Below, piece after piece: positions 18,001-25,351 of a DNA stretch of 61,218 bases. The DNA is from CAZSAT01 sp964604675 (GTDB lineage Bacteria > Myxococcota_A > UBA796 > CAJQPC01): NCBI GenBank assembly GCA_964604675.1, contig CAZSAT010000030.1:1-61218 (forward strand). The letters run 5' to 3'. Under the pieces are notes generated by a model. The model made no database searches, was not told the origin of the DNA, and saw nothing but the letters and a program-made list of their open reading frames with translations. Within the stretch, counting starts at the first letter, position 1. Every line of letters starts with the position of its first letter. Both the position numbers and the translations under genes were made by a program.

Positions 18001-21000
18001 GCCATCGTGGACCGCCCCGCAGGGGATCGTGACGGGCGGCGTGGGCAGGCCGATCGGGTCGAAGACCCACCACGGTCCCTGGCAGCGCTGCGACTCGCCC
18101 GCGACCTCGAGGCGGGGACGGAGCAGCCCGGCCTTGTTCGCCGTGAGCTTCAGCTCGGCGTCGAGCTCCTGCCCGGCGGGCCACGCCACGGGCAAGGGCT
18201 CCCAGCGCTGCTGGCTCAAGACCGCGCCGCCACCCCGGTAGCGCACGTCCACGCAGATCCGGTCGCCGAGCGCGGGGAGGGATTCACCCACCGGGACGAC
18301 CGACCTCGGGTCCCCGCCACCGCCGAGGGTGACGCGAACTCGACCGTTTTCGACGTGCTGGTCGCCCTTGGGCGCGTTGAAGATCGCGGCGGTGGCCGTC
18401 CAGTCCTGCAGGCGCGACCAGGCCTCGTCGCCCGGATGGGCGAAGCCGACATGCGTCCCGTCGGTCCGGTAGTCCTTGAGCGCGACCCTGGCGCTCCCGA
18501 TGTGCGGCGTGCTCGCGGCCAGGAGCTCCGGCAGTCCGAGCACCCGCTGGGCCTCGTGGTCGAGCGCGTGGAGCTCGGCCTGTTCGTTCACGTGCTCGAC
18601 CCTCAGGAGCCGCACCTGCTGCCCGGGCTCCTGACGCGTTCGCAGCTCCGAGCGGGCGCGGTCCAGCCGCTTGCGCAGCTTGCGGTGTCGCGCATCCACG
18701 TCCCGGGCCGCGACCCGCGCCAGGCGATCGCGCACCACCTGCTGCCGCCGACGCGGCTCCAGGCTGACGTCCGGTGACTGAGGTGGGAGGCCACGGGGCC
18801 GGGTGACCGGGTCCAAGGCCACGGCCAACAGGCTGGGCAGCACCGCAAGACCCAGCTCCTGGATCGCGTCGGTAGGAGCGCCTTCGGTCTCGAAGAGCGC
18901 GTCCATCAAGCGGGCGTGATCCCAGGGACCGCCCGCCTCGATCAAGGGCCCGAGCAGAGCCTGGAGCACGCCGGAGTCGGCAGACGCCGGAGACGCTCGG
19001 AGCAGCTCGATGAGGCGCAACCGCAGGAACGGGTCCGCTGCGATGGCGTCAGGACCGCGTGCGAGCAGTTCCTCGACCTGCCGCGTCCAGGCCGCGGGGT
19101 CCAGGCTCGGGCTCGAACCCAGGAGAGCCGGGAGCGCGATCTCCTGGCGCCCGTCCTCGACCCCAGCATCGTCCGGCGCGCCCACGTGCAGGTAGTCGAA
19201 GCGGTGTTCGTCCGACACGCCCACCACGAACCGGACCAGGAGCGCCGCACGCACGTGGTCGTCGCGGTCCTCGAGGCCCGGATCCCCTTCGCGGAGCTCC
19301 TGGGCGAGGCGCTCGATGCGACCGAACCAGCGGCCCGCGCCCTCGTGTCCCCGGCCCACCTGTCCGAAGCGCAGCGTGAGCCAGTGCACCATGGAAGCGG
19401 GCGCGGCCCGCTGGAACAAGGCCGCGTCGAGGCGGCCCAGCGGCGGGGCCAGGTCCACGAAGTGGTGAGGCCCCAGCGGGCTCTCGCCCTCACCGAGCCC
19501 GGCCCGGGCCAGCCGCCCGCCAACGACGGGTACCAGGCCGGCGAGCGTGGTGGTGCCCCGTTGCTCGAGCCTCCGGAGCGCGTCGGTGGCATGGAGCATC
19601 AGCGCGCCGAGCAGCTCGGGCGGACGCTGCTCCGCGTCGAGCCGGGCGAGCAGATCGAGGGCGGAGGTGGAGGCGGCGAGGAGGCGGAGCATCGCGGCGG
19701 CGTTCCCGTGGCTGCGGTAGCGCTTCTTCACCGACGACCACTGATCCCGGCCGCTGGCCGGCAGCCAGGGGGAGGTGAGCCACGCGCGGGTGCGGCGGAC
19801 CTCGTCTTCGTCGACGCTTCGCGCGAAGCCCGTCACGTGCACGTCGGCTTCGCTGGCGTAGCGCAGGCCGAACGCCGCAAGGAGCAGCTGGCCGCGCACG
19901 CTGGGCTTCTTGCCGCGAACGCCCTGCTTCTTGCCGCGGGGACGCGGCTTCCTGGGCGGGTCGATCAGCGGGAGCTTCGCGCTGTCCGGATCGCCGGCCG
20001 TCGGTGTCCAACTGCCCAGGAGCAGCTCGACGGCGTCGCCAGTGGCCGCCAACCGGTCGCCGCTACCGGCCGCCATGCGCCCCCAGAGCGTGCCCTGCCA
20101 GAGCGCGACCAGCACCTCGCGCCGATGGAGGGACAGCGTGCGGTGTGTCGCACTCACGGTGAGCGTCTGCAGGGCGAGCTTGGACGCGGCGTCGGCCTGC
20201 GGGGCCACCCGCTCCAGCTCGGCGAGCCGCTTCATCCCCGACAGCTCCTGGGCCACGCCCTCGAGCCACGCAACCTCGTCCAACGCGCCCCCGCGCGGAA
20301 GCGCCAGCCGGCTCGCCACCTCGAGCAGGTCGGGCTCGAGCAAGGCATCGCCGGAGAGCTTCCACATCACGGCGCCGAGGTCCCCCGGCAGGATGCCGCT
20401 GCGTTCCGCCACGTGCGCCGCCAGCACGAACGCGTGGCGGCCGCAGCGGCCCTGCAGGGCGAGCTTGTGCAGGCGCTGCGCCGGGGTGGGCTCGCGGTCG
20501 TCGTCGGACGCGAGCACACGGCTGAGCCAGCCCGACGCGCCCGCACCCAGGCCTTCGAGCACCGCGATGACCAGCGATGCCGCTCGGTGGTCGACCAGGT
20601 CGGCGTAGGGGGCGGCCCCGCCCGACGGGTCGTGCTCCACGTCGTAGCCCTCCAGCGCATAGGCCGCGCAGTCCTCCAGCTGAGGGCGCAGGGCCTCGGG
20701 CCGCTCCCTCCCCACCACGGCCGCCATCAGGGCGCGCCACGCGGGGTGTTCCGGATCCGGGGCGCAGAAGCGCAACAGCGACGCCACCGCCCTGGCGTTG
20801 TCGGGGGGCAGCGCGCCCTCCGACCAGCGCCGGACCACCACCTCGGCGGCGTAGAGCCGGGTCCAGACGTCGCATCGGCCGAGCTCGTCGAGGGCCACAG
20901 CCAGGCGGACGCCGTACACGCTCGGATCCCGGAGCGTGGCCAGGATGTCGAGCACGACCACGGTGGTCGGCGCCGCGTGACCGACGCAGAGAGAGACGTA

Positions 21001-21015
21001 CCAGTCCTTCAGCAT
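12085..21015 (-). CDS. Giant protein of unknown function (2976 aa), modular beta-rich
   Basis: I recognise no family for this 2976-aa protein. Residues 1-860 look helical and repeat-like (Leu/Ala/Arg-rich; MLKDWYVSLCVGHAAPTTVV at the start). Residues about 890-2600 are beta-rich with a recurring pattern: a GD[RQ][IV]xV strand motif (LGDRICVDV, LGDRVVATV, LGDVVQVRR, VGDQVELQL) alternating with a PGVF[AV]RA motif (LQPGVFVRAE, LPGVFARAS). This suggests a string of small OB- or SH3-like barrels. A Lys-Asn tract sits near 1522-1533. The last 300 residues are helical again. There is no signal peptide, TM helix or Walker motif, so the protein is probably cytoplasmic. ATG at 21015 has GAGGA 6 nt upstream and overlaps the stop of the preceding HEPN-like gene by 7 nt, indicating translational coupling. 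RNA binding is speculation. Confidence 0.85.
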   Translation of the reverse strand: MLKDWYVSLCVGHAAPTTVVVLDILATLRDPSVYGVRLAVALDELGRCDVWTRLYAAEVVVRRWSEGALPPDNARAVASLLRFCAPDPEHPAWRALMAAVVGRERPEALRPQLEDCAAYALEGYDVEHDPSGGAAPYADLVDHRAASLVIAVLEGLGAGASGWLSRVLASDDDREPTPAQRLHKLALQGRCGRHAFVLAAHVAERSGILPGDLGAVMWKLSGDALLEPDLLEVASRLALPRGGALDEVAWLEGVAQELSGMKRLAELERVAPQADAASKLALQTLTVSATHRTLSLHRREVLVALWQGTLWGRMAAGSGDRLAATGDAVELLLGSWTPTAGDPDSAKLPLIDPPRKPRPRGKKQGVRGKKPSVRGQLLLAAFGLRYASEADVHVTGFARSVDEDEVRRTRAWLTSPWLPASGRDQWSSVKKRYRSHGNAAAMLRLLAASTSALDLLARLDAEQRPPELLGALMLHATDALRRLEQRGTTTLAGLVPVVGGRLARAGLGEGESPLGPHHFVDLAPPLGRLDAALFQRAAPASMVHWLTLRFGQVGRGHEGAGRWFGRIERLAQELREGDPGLEDRDDHVRAALLVRFVVGVSDEHRFDYLHVGAPDDAGVEDGRQEIALPALLGSSPSLDPAAWTRQVEELLARGPDAIAADPFLRLRLIELLRASPASADSGVLQALLGPLIEAGGPWDHARLMDALFETEGAPTDAIQELGLAVLPSLLAVALDPVTRPRGLPPQSPDVSLEPRRRQQVVRDRLARVAARDVDARHRKLRKRLDRARSELRTRQEPGQQVRLLRVEHVNEQAELHALDHEAQRVLGLPELLAASTPHIGSARVALKDYRTDGTHVGFAHPGDEAWSRLQDWTATAAIFNAPKGDQHVENGRVRVTLGGGGDPRSVVPVGESLPALGDRICVDVRYRGGGAVLSQQRWEPLPVAWPAGQELDAELKLTANKAGLLRPRLEVAGESQRCQGPWWVFDPIGLPTPPVTIPCGAVHDGQGWRPAVHGPVSLLLDWPAGEPSLDLVYLGEADGGAGWVFGLGAGRVYALSAEAIGEQLYDTLVGEGGKALPVGARLPLSRVPPDEPGAAPTFELAPGAAPDFRLLDWQVLLEPGELREAVRRDRGWVLELHASEHIPGLPAAVAFHGRNKPRAELNRAMVRINDWQAATATARGEFVQQNAIELREGESLATFVPWWADLQPGHWLDGLRCNGGVTAGRDRVARLSVKAWTAENLFVVLDPDSVQLGPVSRVDGSVRRQGVVRDVKDWESRRLGKLRAPSDQLPWETADRAVVQGFVLRVPAQAAETTTCRVAWYRTVEGAWEVEADDLELQGLEPGRCPVHLGDRVVATVAGQRLRIDVESRLILGRAVWRDVTGLEQARPNHLRVAGTESRHGASGDFDLVELQPGVFVRAEHGGARDQRGPLRGLGSPWRDTESRSTNQRSLRKHGGKDQALEPGIVERIVGVQDAVLSAGKYRFRTLVRLLPLGDGWYDLSKRFVDLVPDLDRQPFEGSRGQKNKNKNKNKNKKESEDERKQDDPKTVYARLLAALANREPVPCTWKVGQRHVEVTGLALPMVVAGTKNGVALRAGETPVVQPREAEVAGRVVLEGSLSSHLEASFRAVRAYTAEGLKKVLDVEPGEVVDLDPREGGSRSWKFAYAGLVELDEATGEAPPVPTHRFSWGPGLCVTVPGADLRFGDKPFGGLKNTLFHGDLVRELVFHEKPGSEEGTTRTVLEIRKVRLAYAESTRLYNQAKRHRIVHLLDVQRVGDQIRILAIRGLDGSAIDPSTAARGYNVPRALLSESSVRELLKRLEPDERTTVLGRLDSGEFELTRGRTIRFEHVHLAVGDNALRVGERLFLRLVKIERPYNEVKVFFAAPEGLLEHGRAAEVLVLRRDFAVREGLLRRVLDRDATEAVLDRLMLVKLTPSQKGLKGAIWEEADLHPRPKPDPNNWRRRKLWSSLPLRTEHALLGYLGHHDGPQLMTVAADLRKQDAGHLVLEVLPGVFARASGVHAERRFDLGDVVQVRRVLREGVTGIDVRLATYGDRVFVPKGGRSVVVLPVDGFNRDDAIEQAESPDFWRKKHQLTLGGLPGVTAGFGERQRPGQWRDLSVDDGFRTLESSKPRVGVAGWHRGHLRADPHQAGHDPAGWLDVDRDTWRLTAHDWDTQKVRPLSWREASFAETTARRLDTAIKRSAWRYHDAFTVRWVKQKKSRRLRPIRTDLPEEVVAEQGPIFFEWPKGAKGPRLRYSRQALLRLGFPVHQLFGPMTPKTSITVTVVGEHDRDHLWVEMSPGRVVALPRRLLVAQLGKKRQAIALDGLRCDALDVGDQVELQLREGDPLGLDRARLVRWRPGLRPLFGGSVALLPVRGTDVEDGAIRLGVEGHVIVLPMSVSQAERRQDHGIAVLQPDNFLQTFGGSGELYADKVKGLSALLVVEEGRLRIAGLPDHSVSLERDDPPWRNHPLRPWLQRDPRSVVAAAGGALPVTIELLHQRDARAYVSLRHQALPGEGLDGVAPAVVLGALDGSFWLVRAGRWLLPLRADAIVGGLPQHHTRPVVDELLVRGGGIRLWVRSTPHGLVSGVRHRMRRFGPARLLRAVSNGGGEPIGFLAQDPATMAVHWLAAEHAGWSGRFVSDAATAEQLLRDSDGWVRGAFERDLRVHGGFSVIHHPEARAEFDRLAVGEGLNVTPIKGATADSDGRVVVRSQASGVWLDCNPRRTQLAKTGSGVVVTLRNRGDNERLETHAGRPRPVLNLPADFAACLADPTLSSPGLVDAAEWIAGWRAAYDDRDDGRAKWILDQLGLRAARSLHLEVLADVWLTDPELRERRDGVWPRLAGISDRLFAADRSDDLDLAHDVARLCRAIRTHSSLARDTDLALIGAGLEVVLGRMPTELRLLRKHAEISSELLWVTQLEPPEPGGWAVRSSVAVRDRLAAVLQQCEARREQGRGRLLLMEALPRFGRALLGAW
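16415..16450 (-). repeat. Hexanucleotide microsatellite (TTCTTG)5 plus TTCTTC inside the giant gene
   Basis: Five perfect TTCTTG units run from 16415 to 16444, followed by TTCTTC. On the coding strand they encode alternating Lys-Asn near residues 1522-1533. Slippage would add or remove two residues without shifting the frame, so it could vary linker length between strains. Confidence 0.9.
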
Positions 21016-23408
21016 GATGGATCCTCGGTGGGCATGCGGCGAGCTTGGTGCACGGCGCGCGCGATCCTGGGGGAGGGGGTGACGGTTTCTCCAGCACCGA
21101 GCAGCCCCGGCACCAGGCGCAGGGAGGCGGCGGCGCCCAGCAGGTGCTTCACGGCGTCGACCGTGGGCGGCGTGGCGAAGAGCGACCACCACAGGGGCGC
21201 GGGCGCCAGCTCCCCGTGCTCGGCCAGCCAGGCGATCACGGCATCCCGCGACGTGGTGGAGGGAAGCGCTGCGAGCACCCGAGCGTCGTTCTCCGTGGCG
21301 TAGGTCGAGGCATCCGGGTGGCCCGCGGAGCGATGCCGCTCCAGCACGGTGCGCTGGGACCGTGGCATTCGGTCCGGCACCGCCGGATCCGCGCCGGCTC
21401 GCAGGCCTGCGAGGGCGGCGTCGAACAGGAGGTTGGGCAGGGACCCGACCGCGAGCAGCTCGTCCTGAGTCGGGTCCGCCAGGGCGACGAGCAGGTCGAG
21501 GAGGCGCGCCCGATCCGGACGCCGTACCTCCCGAGCCCGGTCGAGCAAGGCCTGAACGAGCGGTGCCTTCAGCTCGGGCTTCACGCCCACCATCCAGTGC
21601 ACGAACGCGCTCTGTTCTTCGGGAGAGAGGTCCCCCTCGGCTTCCGCCTCGGCGAGGACATGGAGCAGGCCGGACGGAGCCGCTGCGGTCTCGAGCTGTG
21701 CGTGCATCGTGTTGAACGACGACCCGAAGGCCTCGCCGACCTGACGGGAGCGTTGCCTGGCGCGGTCCAGGATCTGGCCCATGGTGCCGGTGGTGGGCGG
21801 CTGTCCGGCCGACGACCACTGGGCCCACGCGGCCAACTCTGCCAAAGCACGGCTGGCGGTGGCCGGGGCCATGAAGCTCGCGAAGGGATCCGCGGCGTGG
21901 GCTCGAGGACCTGCGCGGCCTGCGTCGGGGCGCGGCGCGGAGAGCAGGGGCGCGAGCAGCGACACCGCCGGCACACCCGCATCGCGCAGCGCCTCCGCGA
22001 TCTCGTCGGCGCCCTCCCGCACACAGACCACCAGACCGTGACCCGCGAGCGCTCCCTGCGGAAGCCCGTCGACCACCCAGGGAGCCACGGACACGCCCTT
22101 CGGCGGCGTGACGACCTGACCTCGAACAGCCGCTCGGTGCGTTCCGAACACCGACCACCAGCGCGCGGCAGCGTCGGAGGACTCCCCCGCCAGCAGCCAG
22201 GTCCGCCGGGGCCAGCGGCTGGAGTCCAGCATCAGCGACGACAGCGCGGCCTCGACGGTGCGCTCCGCCAGCTGCAGCTGTTGACACACGTGCACCGCGT
22301 CGACGCGCTGCACCACCACCACGGGGGCCCCACCGCGGCCCACCGGTCGCCGGTCCAGCACCGCCAGGGTGGAGGCGTCGATGCACAGATCGAGCGGCGT
22401 GGACACGCCGGATCCGGGCAACATCGGCACACCGCCGAACACGGCCTTCGGCGGTGGTGGCGGGTCGACCAGCACCCAGAGGTGGACGTCGAACGCACGG
22501 GCGACGCCCCCCATCACCGCACCCCCGAGCCCCTCGGCGGCGCTCGCCGGCCAACCAAACACCCACACCGTGGCACCCGCCAGCGCTCCGGCCCGGCTCA
22601 ACACCGCCCGGAGCTTCACGGCCGGCTCGTCAGTACCCGAGACGTCCACGATGTGGTCGGTCCCGGGCTGCAGCCGCAGGTGGGCGCCCCCCCGCGGGTC
22701 GCGCAGCACGGGCGCCGCCTGACCCCGGGCTGGCATGTCGGGCGCGGGTGCGGCCACGCGGATCTCCACCCCCAGGTCGACGTCGCGCTTCACCTCCGAG
22801 GGCCGCGGTCCGAGCAGCTCACGCAGGGCGGTGGCGTGCTCCTGAAGGGTGGCGAAGAGCGTGGCCACCGGTGCCCGCCAGGCCTGCAACCAGGTCGCAC
22901 CGCTCGCCCCGTGCGCGGCGGCGTTGCGCAGGATCCAGGTCTCGCGCAACAGCTCGCCGTACACGCTGGGCGGGAACCGCATCTCCGTTCGGGCCGGCCG
23001 GAGCATGAGCTCGTGCAGATCGCTCCTGGGATCGCCTGGCAGCAACCCCTGCTTCTTCGCCAGGCCGAGGAGATCTCCGAGCGGCCTGCGCTCGCCGAGC
23101 CGGGCCAGCGCGTCGGGCGCGAGGAGTCCGAGCAGCGCGCGGAGGGTCTGCTCGAAGAGCAGGATCAGCTCACGCGCCGCCAGCGCCTGCACAGCCGGGT
23201 CGAGGTCCCCCCGGCACACCGCGCCCATCGAGGTGACGAGCAGGCGGTTCAGGTCGGGGTCGGCCTTCGCCGTGAGCTCCTCGACCAGCTCGAGCAGGAC
23301 TTCGCCGGCCAAGGGGTGGATGCCGAGGCACTGGTCGGGCAGGCTCTCGGGACACGCCTGCTGCACCGCCGCGAGCAACACGCCGACCTCGGCACGCCGC
23401 AGCCGCAT
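21009..23408 (-). CDS. HEPN-like motif protein upstream of the giant gene
   Basis: This protein of about 799 aa is not from a family I can name. Residues 1-205 are helical and include RNAAAH at 161-166 (in LLRETWILRNAAAHG), which fits the R-x4-6-H motif of HEPN RNases and RNA-binding proteins, preceded by LGDLLGLAKKQGLL as in DUF4145/Swt1-type HEPN domains. Residues about 210-480 look alpha/beta, with strand-rich segments (GATVWVFGWP, FDVHLWVLVDPP, APVVVVQRVD, TWLLAGES) but no Walker A. The rest is helical. No signal peptide is seen, so it is likely cytoplasmic. I chose ATG 23408; the frame stays open to 23501 and GTG 23411 (GGAG 7 nt before) is equally possible. Its stop overlaps the start of the giant gene, so the two are translationally coupled. 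HEPN catalysis is inferred from one motif. Confidence 0.8.
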   Translation of the reverse strand: MRLRRAEVGVLLAAVQQACPESLPDQCLGIHPLAGEVLLELVEELTAKADPDLNRLLVTSMGAVCRGDLDPAVQALAARELILLFEQTLRALLGLLAPDALARLGERRPLGDLLGLAKKQGLLPGDPRSDLHELMLRPARTEMRFPPSVYGELLRETWILRNAAAHGASGATWLQAWRAPVATLFATLQEHATALRELLGPRPSEVKRDVDLGVEIRVAAPAPDMPARGQAAPVLRDPRGGAHLRLQPGTDHIVDVSGTDEPAVKLRAVLSRAGALAGATVWVFGWPASAAEGLGGAVMGGVARAFDVHLWVLVDPPPPPKAVFGGVPMLPGSGVSTPLDLCIDASTLAVLDRRPVGRGGAPVVVVQRVDAVHVCQQLQLAERTVEAALSSLMLDSSRWPRRTWLLAGESSDAAARWWSVFGTHRAAVRGQVVTPPKGVSVAPWVVDGLPQGALAGHGLVVCVREGADEIAEALRDAGVPAVSLLAPLLSAPRPDAGRAGPRAHAADPFASFMAPATASRALAELAAWAQWSSAGQPPTTGTMGQILDRARQRSRQVGEAFGSSFNTMHAQLETAAAPSGLLHVLAEAEAEGDLSPEEQSAFVHWMVGVKPELKAPLVQALLDRAREVRRPDRARLLDLLVALADPTQDELLAVGSLPNLLFDAALAGLRAGADPAVPDRMPRSQRTVLERHRSAGHPDASTYATENDARVLAALPSTTSRDAVIAWLAEHGELAPAPLWWSLFATPPTVDAVKHLLGAAASLRLVPGLLGAGETVTPSPRIARAVHQARRMPTEDPSC

Positions 23409-23534
23409 CACGGACGTGCTCCCGGACCCAGCGGAACTGGCTTCGGCGGGGTGCGTGCCTCCCTCCTCGCCCGCGATGGTACTCCACGCATCCGGCCACA
23501 ACCCGGCTTCGACCTGCGAAGCGCATGGCTCCCG

Positions 23535-24392
23535 CTACAGCCCCACCGCCGGCAGCGCGTCCCGCCACACCAGCACCCACCAGATCGCGCCGAGGGTTGC
23601 GAACGCGGCGCCACCGCGGATCCAGCGCGCGCCAGGCCGGGCCAGCAGGGCTCCCGCGGACAGCACGTGCAGCACCGCCACCGGGGGGGCGAGCCACAGC
23701 ACGGTCACCCCTGCGCCCAGGTCCCAGGCACCCGCGACCGCGGCGCACAGGGCGAACACGGCCGCCAACACCAGCAGCCCCTGCGGCCGCGCGCCCGGTG
23801 TGCGCCAGCCCCGGACCGCCAGCGGCGCGGAGCCGAGCACGAAGGCGCCCACCGCCAGCCCGGCCCCCCACCCGATCCACCGACGCCCACGCTCCTGGAG
23901 CGCCAGCGCCACCCCCTCCCGGGGCCGCGCGGACCGCGGGCGATCCGCCGAAGCTTCGACCGCCTGTGCGTCGGCGAGCCGCCCCTCCGCGACCAACGCC
24001 GCCACGTGTGCGGCGGCGACCCGCGGAAACAGCGGATGGTCGCGCGGCACCTCGTGCCAGAGCCGCCCGGTCACCGCCACGCCGCCCTCCGACCACAGGA
24101 GCGCCTCCCAGCGCACGACCTGCGGCACGTCCGCCCGGTCGAGCCCCGCGATGCCGCCTTTCCCCCGCCGGGCCCGCTCGAGCTGCGTCAGGGACGTGAA
24201 GGAGCCGTCGCGATCCCGGCGCTCCGCCAGCCAGGCGAGCCGGCGTTCGCACGTGGCGGCGTCGCGGGTACCCTGCTCCTCCGCGAGCACCTGGCCGCAG
24301 GCCACCCACTCCGTGTGCGGCGCGCCCTCCCGCTCGGCCCGCCGCGCCTCGACCATCGCGTCGCCCGCCAGGGCGAGCGGCAGCCAGATCAC
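23535..24392 (-). CDS. Unknown membrane protein with helical N-terminal domain
   Basis: This 285-aa protein starts GTG, giving MIWLPLALAGDAMVEARR, a possible short signal. Residues 20-165 are Arg/Glu/Ala-rich and helical (TPR-like look), and residues 175-285 hold about four TM helices (WIGWGAGLAVGAFVLGSAP, GLLVLAAVFALCAAVAG, GVTVLWLAPPVAVLHVLSAG, GGAAFATLGAIWWVLVW). I recognise no family. The GTG overlaps the stop of the preceding gene in a GTGA, so it is translationally coupled to it. The HEPN-like gene follows after 126 bp, so co-transcription with it is possible but unproven. Confidence 0.75.
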   Translation of the reverse strand: MIWLPLALAGDAMVEARRAEREGAPHTEWVACGQVLAEEQGTRDAATCERRLAWLAERRDRDGSFTSLTQLERARRGKGGIAGLDRADVPQVVRWEALLWSEGGVAVTGRLWHEVPRDHPLFPRVAAAHVAALVAEGRLADAQAVEASADRPRSARPREGVALALQERGRRWIGWGAGLAVGAFVLGSAPLAVRGWRTPGARPQGLLVLAAVFALCAAVAGAWDLGAGVTVLWLAPPVAVLHVLSAGALLARPGARWIRGGAAFATLGAIWWVLVWRDALPAVGL

Positions 24393-24931
24393 GCCAGTTC
24401 CGGCACGTTGTCCAGCAGCAGCTGCACGCTCTGCTCGCAGCTCAGGTGGAAGCCGTGCACCGCTCGAAGCTGCGGGAAGCAGGCGAAGGCCCCCGCGAAG
24501 AGGAGGGCCAGGCCGCCGACCACGGGATCGGCCGCGATGCGGAACAGGCCGAGCGCACCCAGCAGCACCCCGAAGCCGAGGAAGACCGCGCCGAAGGTGC
24601 GCGCATCGGTGTGGGGTCGCAGCTCCAGCAGCACCCGGCTGCCCTCGCCGCTGGCCTCCACGCGGCCACGCAGGATGGGCTGGTAGGGGGTCTGCGCGCG
24701 GCCTCGGGGCACGGCGGCCACGTCGAAGCGGTCCGGGCCCACCCGACCGAAGAAGGGCAGCTCGGTCTCCGGCGCTCGGAGCACGCGGGTGACGATGCCG
24801 CCCGCCGAGAGCTTGGACACCAGCGAGAAGCTCTCCGCCACCGCGGAGACCCGGGCCAGCGCTTCACCCAGCTGGTCCGGGGGCAGGGAGCAGCGCAGCT
24901 CGACCCGCCGCTCGAGACCCCTTGCGATCAA
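24389..24931 (-). CDS. Two-TM membrane protein of unknown function
   Basis: This is a 180-aa protein. Residues 10-110 form a soluble region with a pattern FFGRVGPDRFDVAAVP, then QTPYQPILRGRVE and a strand SRVLLELRP. Two TM helices follow (TFGAVFLGFGVLLGALGLF and VVGGLALLFAGAFACFP). This layout is shared by many small uncharacterised bacterial membrane proteins; I cannot name the family. I chose the TTG at 24931 because it overlaps the nqrM stop as TTGA and has GGAG 8 nt upstream; the longer open frame to 25141 reads as an Arg/His-rich shadow of nqrM. It sits between nqrM and the next membrane protein, both joined by 4-nt overlaps. Confidence 0.75.
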   Translation of the reverse strand: MIARGLERRVELRCSLPPDQLGEALARVSAVAESFSLVSKLSAGGIVTRVLRAPETELPFFGRVGPDRFDVAAVPRGRAQTPYQPILRGRVEASGEGSRVLLELRPHTDARTFGAVFLGFGVLLGALGLFRIAADPVVGGLALLFAGAFACFPQLRAVHGFHLSCEQSVQLLLDNVPELA

Positions 24932-25125
24932 GCGCCGCGCTCCAGGAGCTTGGCGGCCCGGCAGGCACGCTGCTCCTCGATGCTGCACACGCAGTCCTTG
25001 CCGCCCGTGCCGCCGCAGCTGCCCTTGAGCTCCTTGCCTGCGACGATCGCGCCCACGGCCATGGCAGCCATGGCGGCGCCCATCACGACGGTTCCGAGCA
25101 TCAACGTGGCGACGGTGGAGGTCAT
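24928..25125 (-). CDS. nqrM: NqrM-like Na+-NQR maturation protein
   Basis: This 65-aa protein has one N-terminal TM helix (TLMLGTVVMGAAMAAMAVGAIVA) and then GKELKGSCGGTGGKDCVCS, the signature of NqrM (DUF539): a (K/R)GSCGG motif with further Cys. In Vibrio NqrM is needed to assemble active Na+-NQR, probably by delivering Fe to the NqrD/E site. That fits the nqr operon at 34468-41326, about 10 kb away. NqrM is usually encoded next to apbE; here it instead heads a run of unrelated membrane genes. The extra Cys at 56 (ACRAAK) resembles other NqrM tails. Frame choice is firm because of the conserved Cys motif. Confidence 0.82.
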   Translation of the reverse strand: MTSTVATLMLGTVVMGAAMAAMAVGAIVAGKELKGSCGGTGGKDCVCSIEEQRACRAAKLLERGA

Positions 25126-25351
25126 GCCTTCGGTCTATCACGGCGGCCCCGCGCCTTCATGCACCACTTCTGCACGATCGGCCGGGCAGCCCTGCATGCT
25201 CTGCGGCGCGACCGGCACCCGGATGGACCCGTACCTGGACGCCCTCAGGACGGGGCTCGGCCCGAGCATGGTGCGGCGGTGGCCGAAGCGCACGGCGGGC
25301 ATGCCGGGCGGCGCGGAGACGCGGCTTCGCGTGGCCCTGGTGTAGCGGTAG

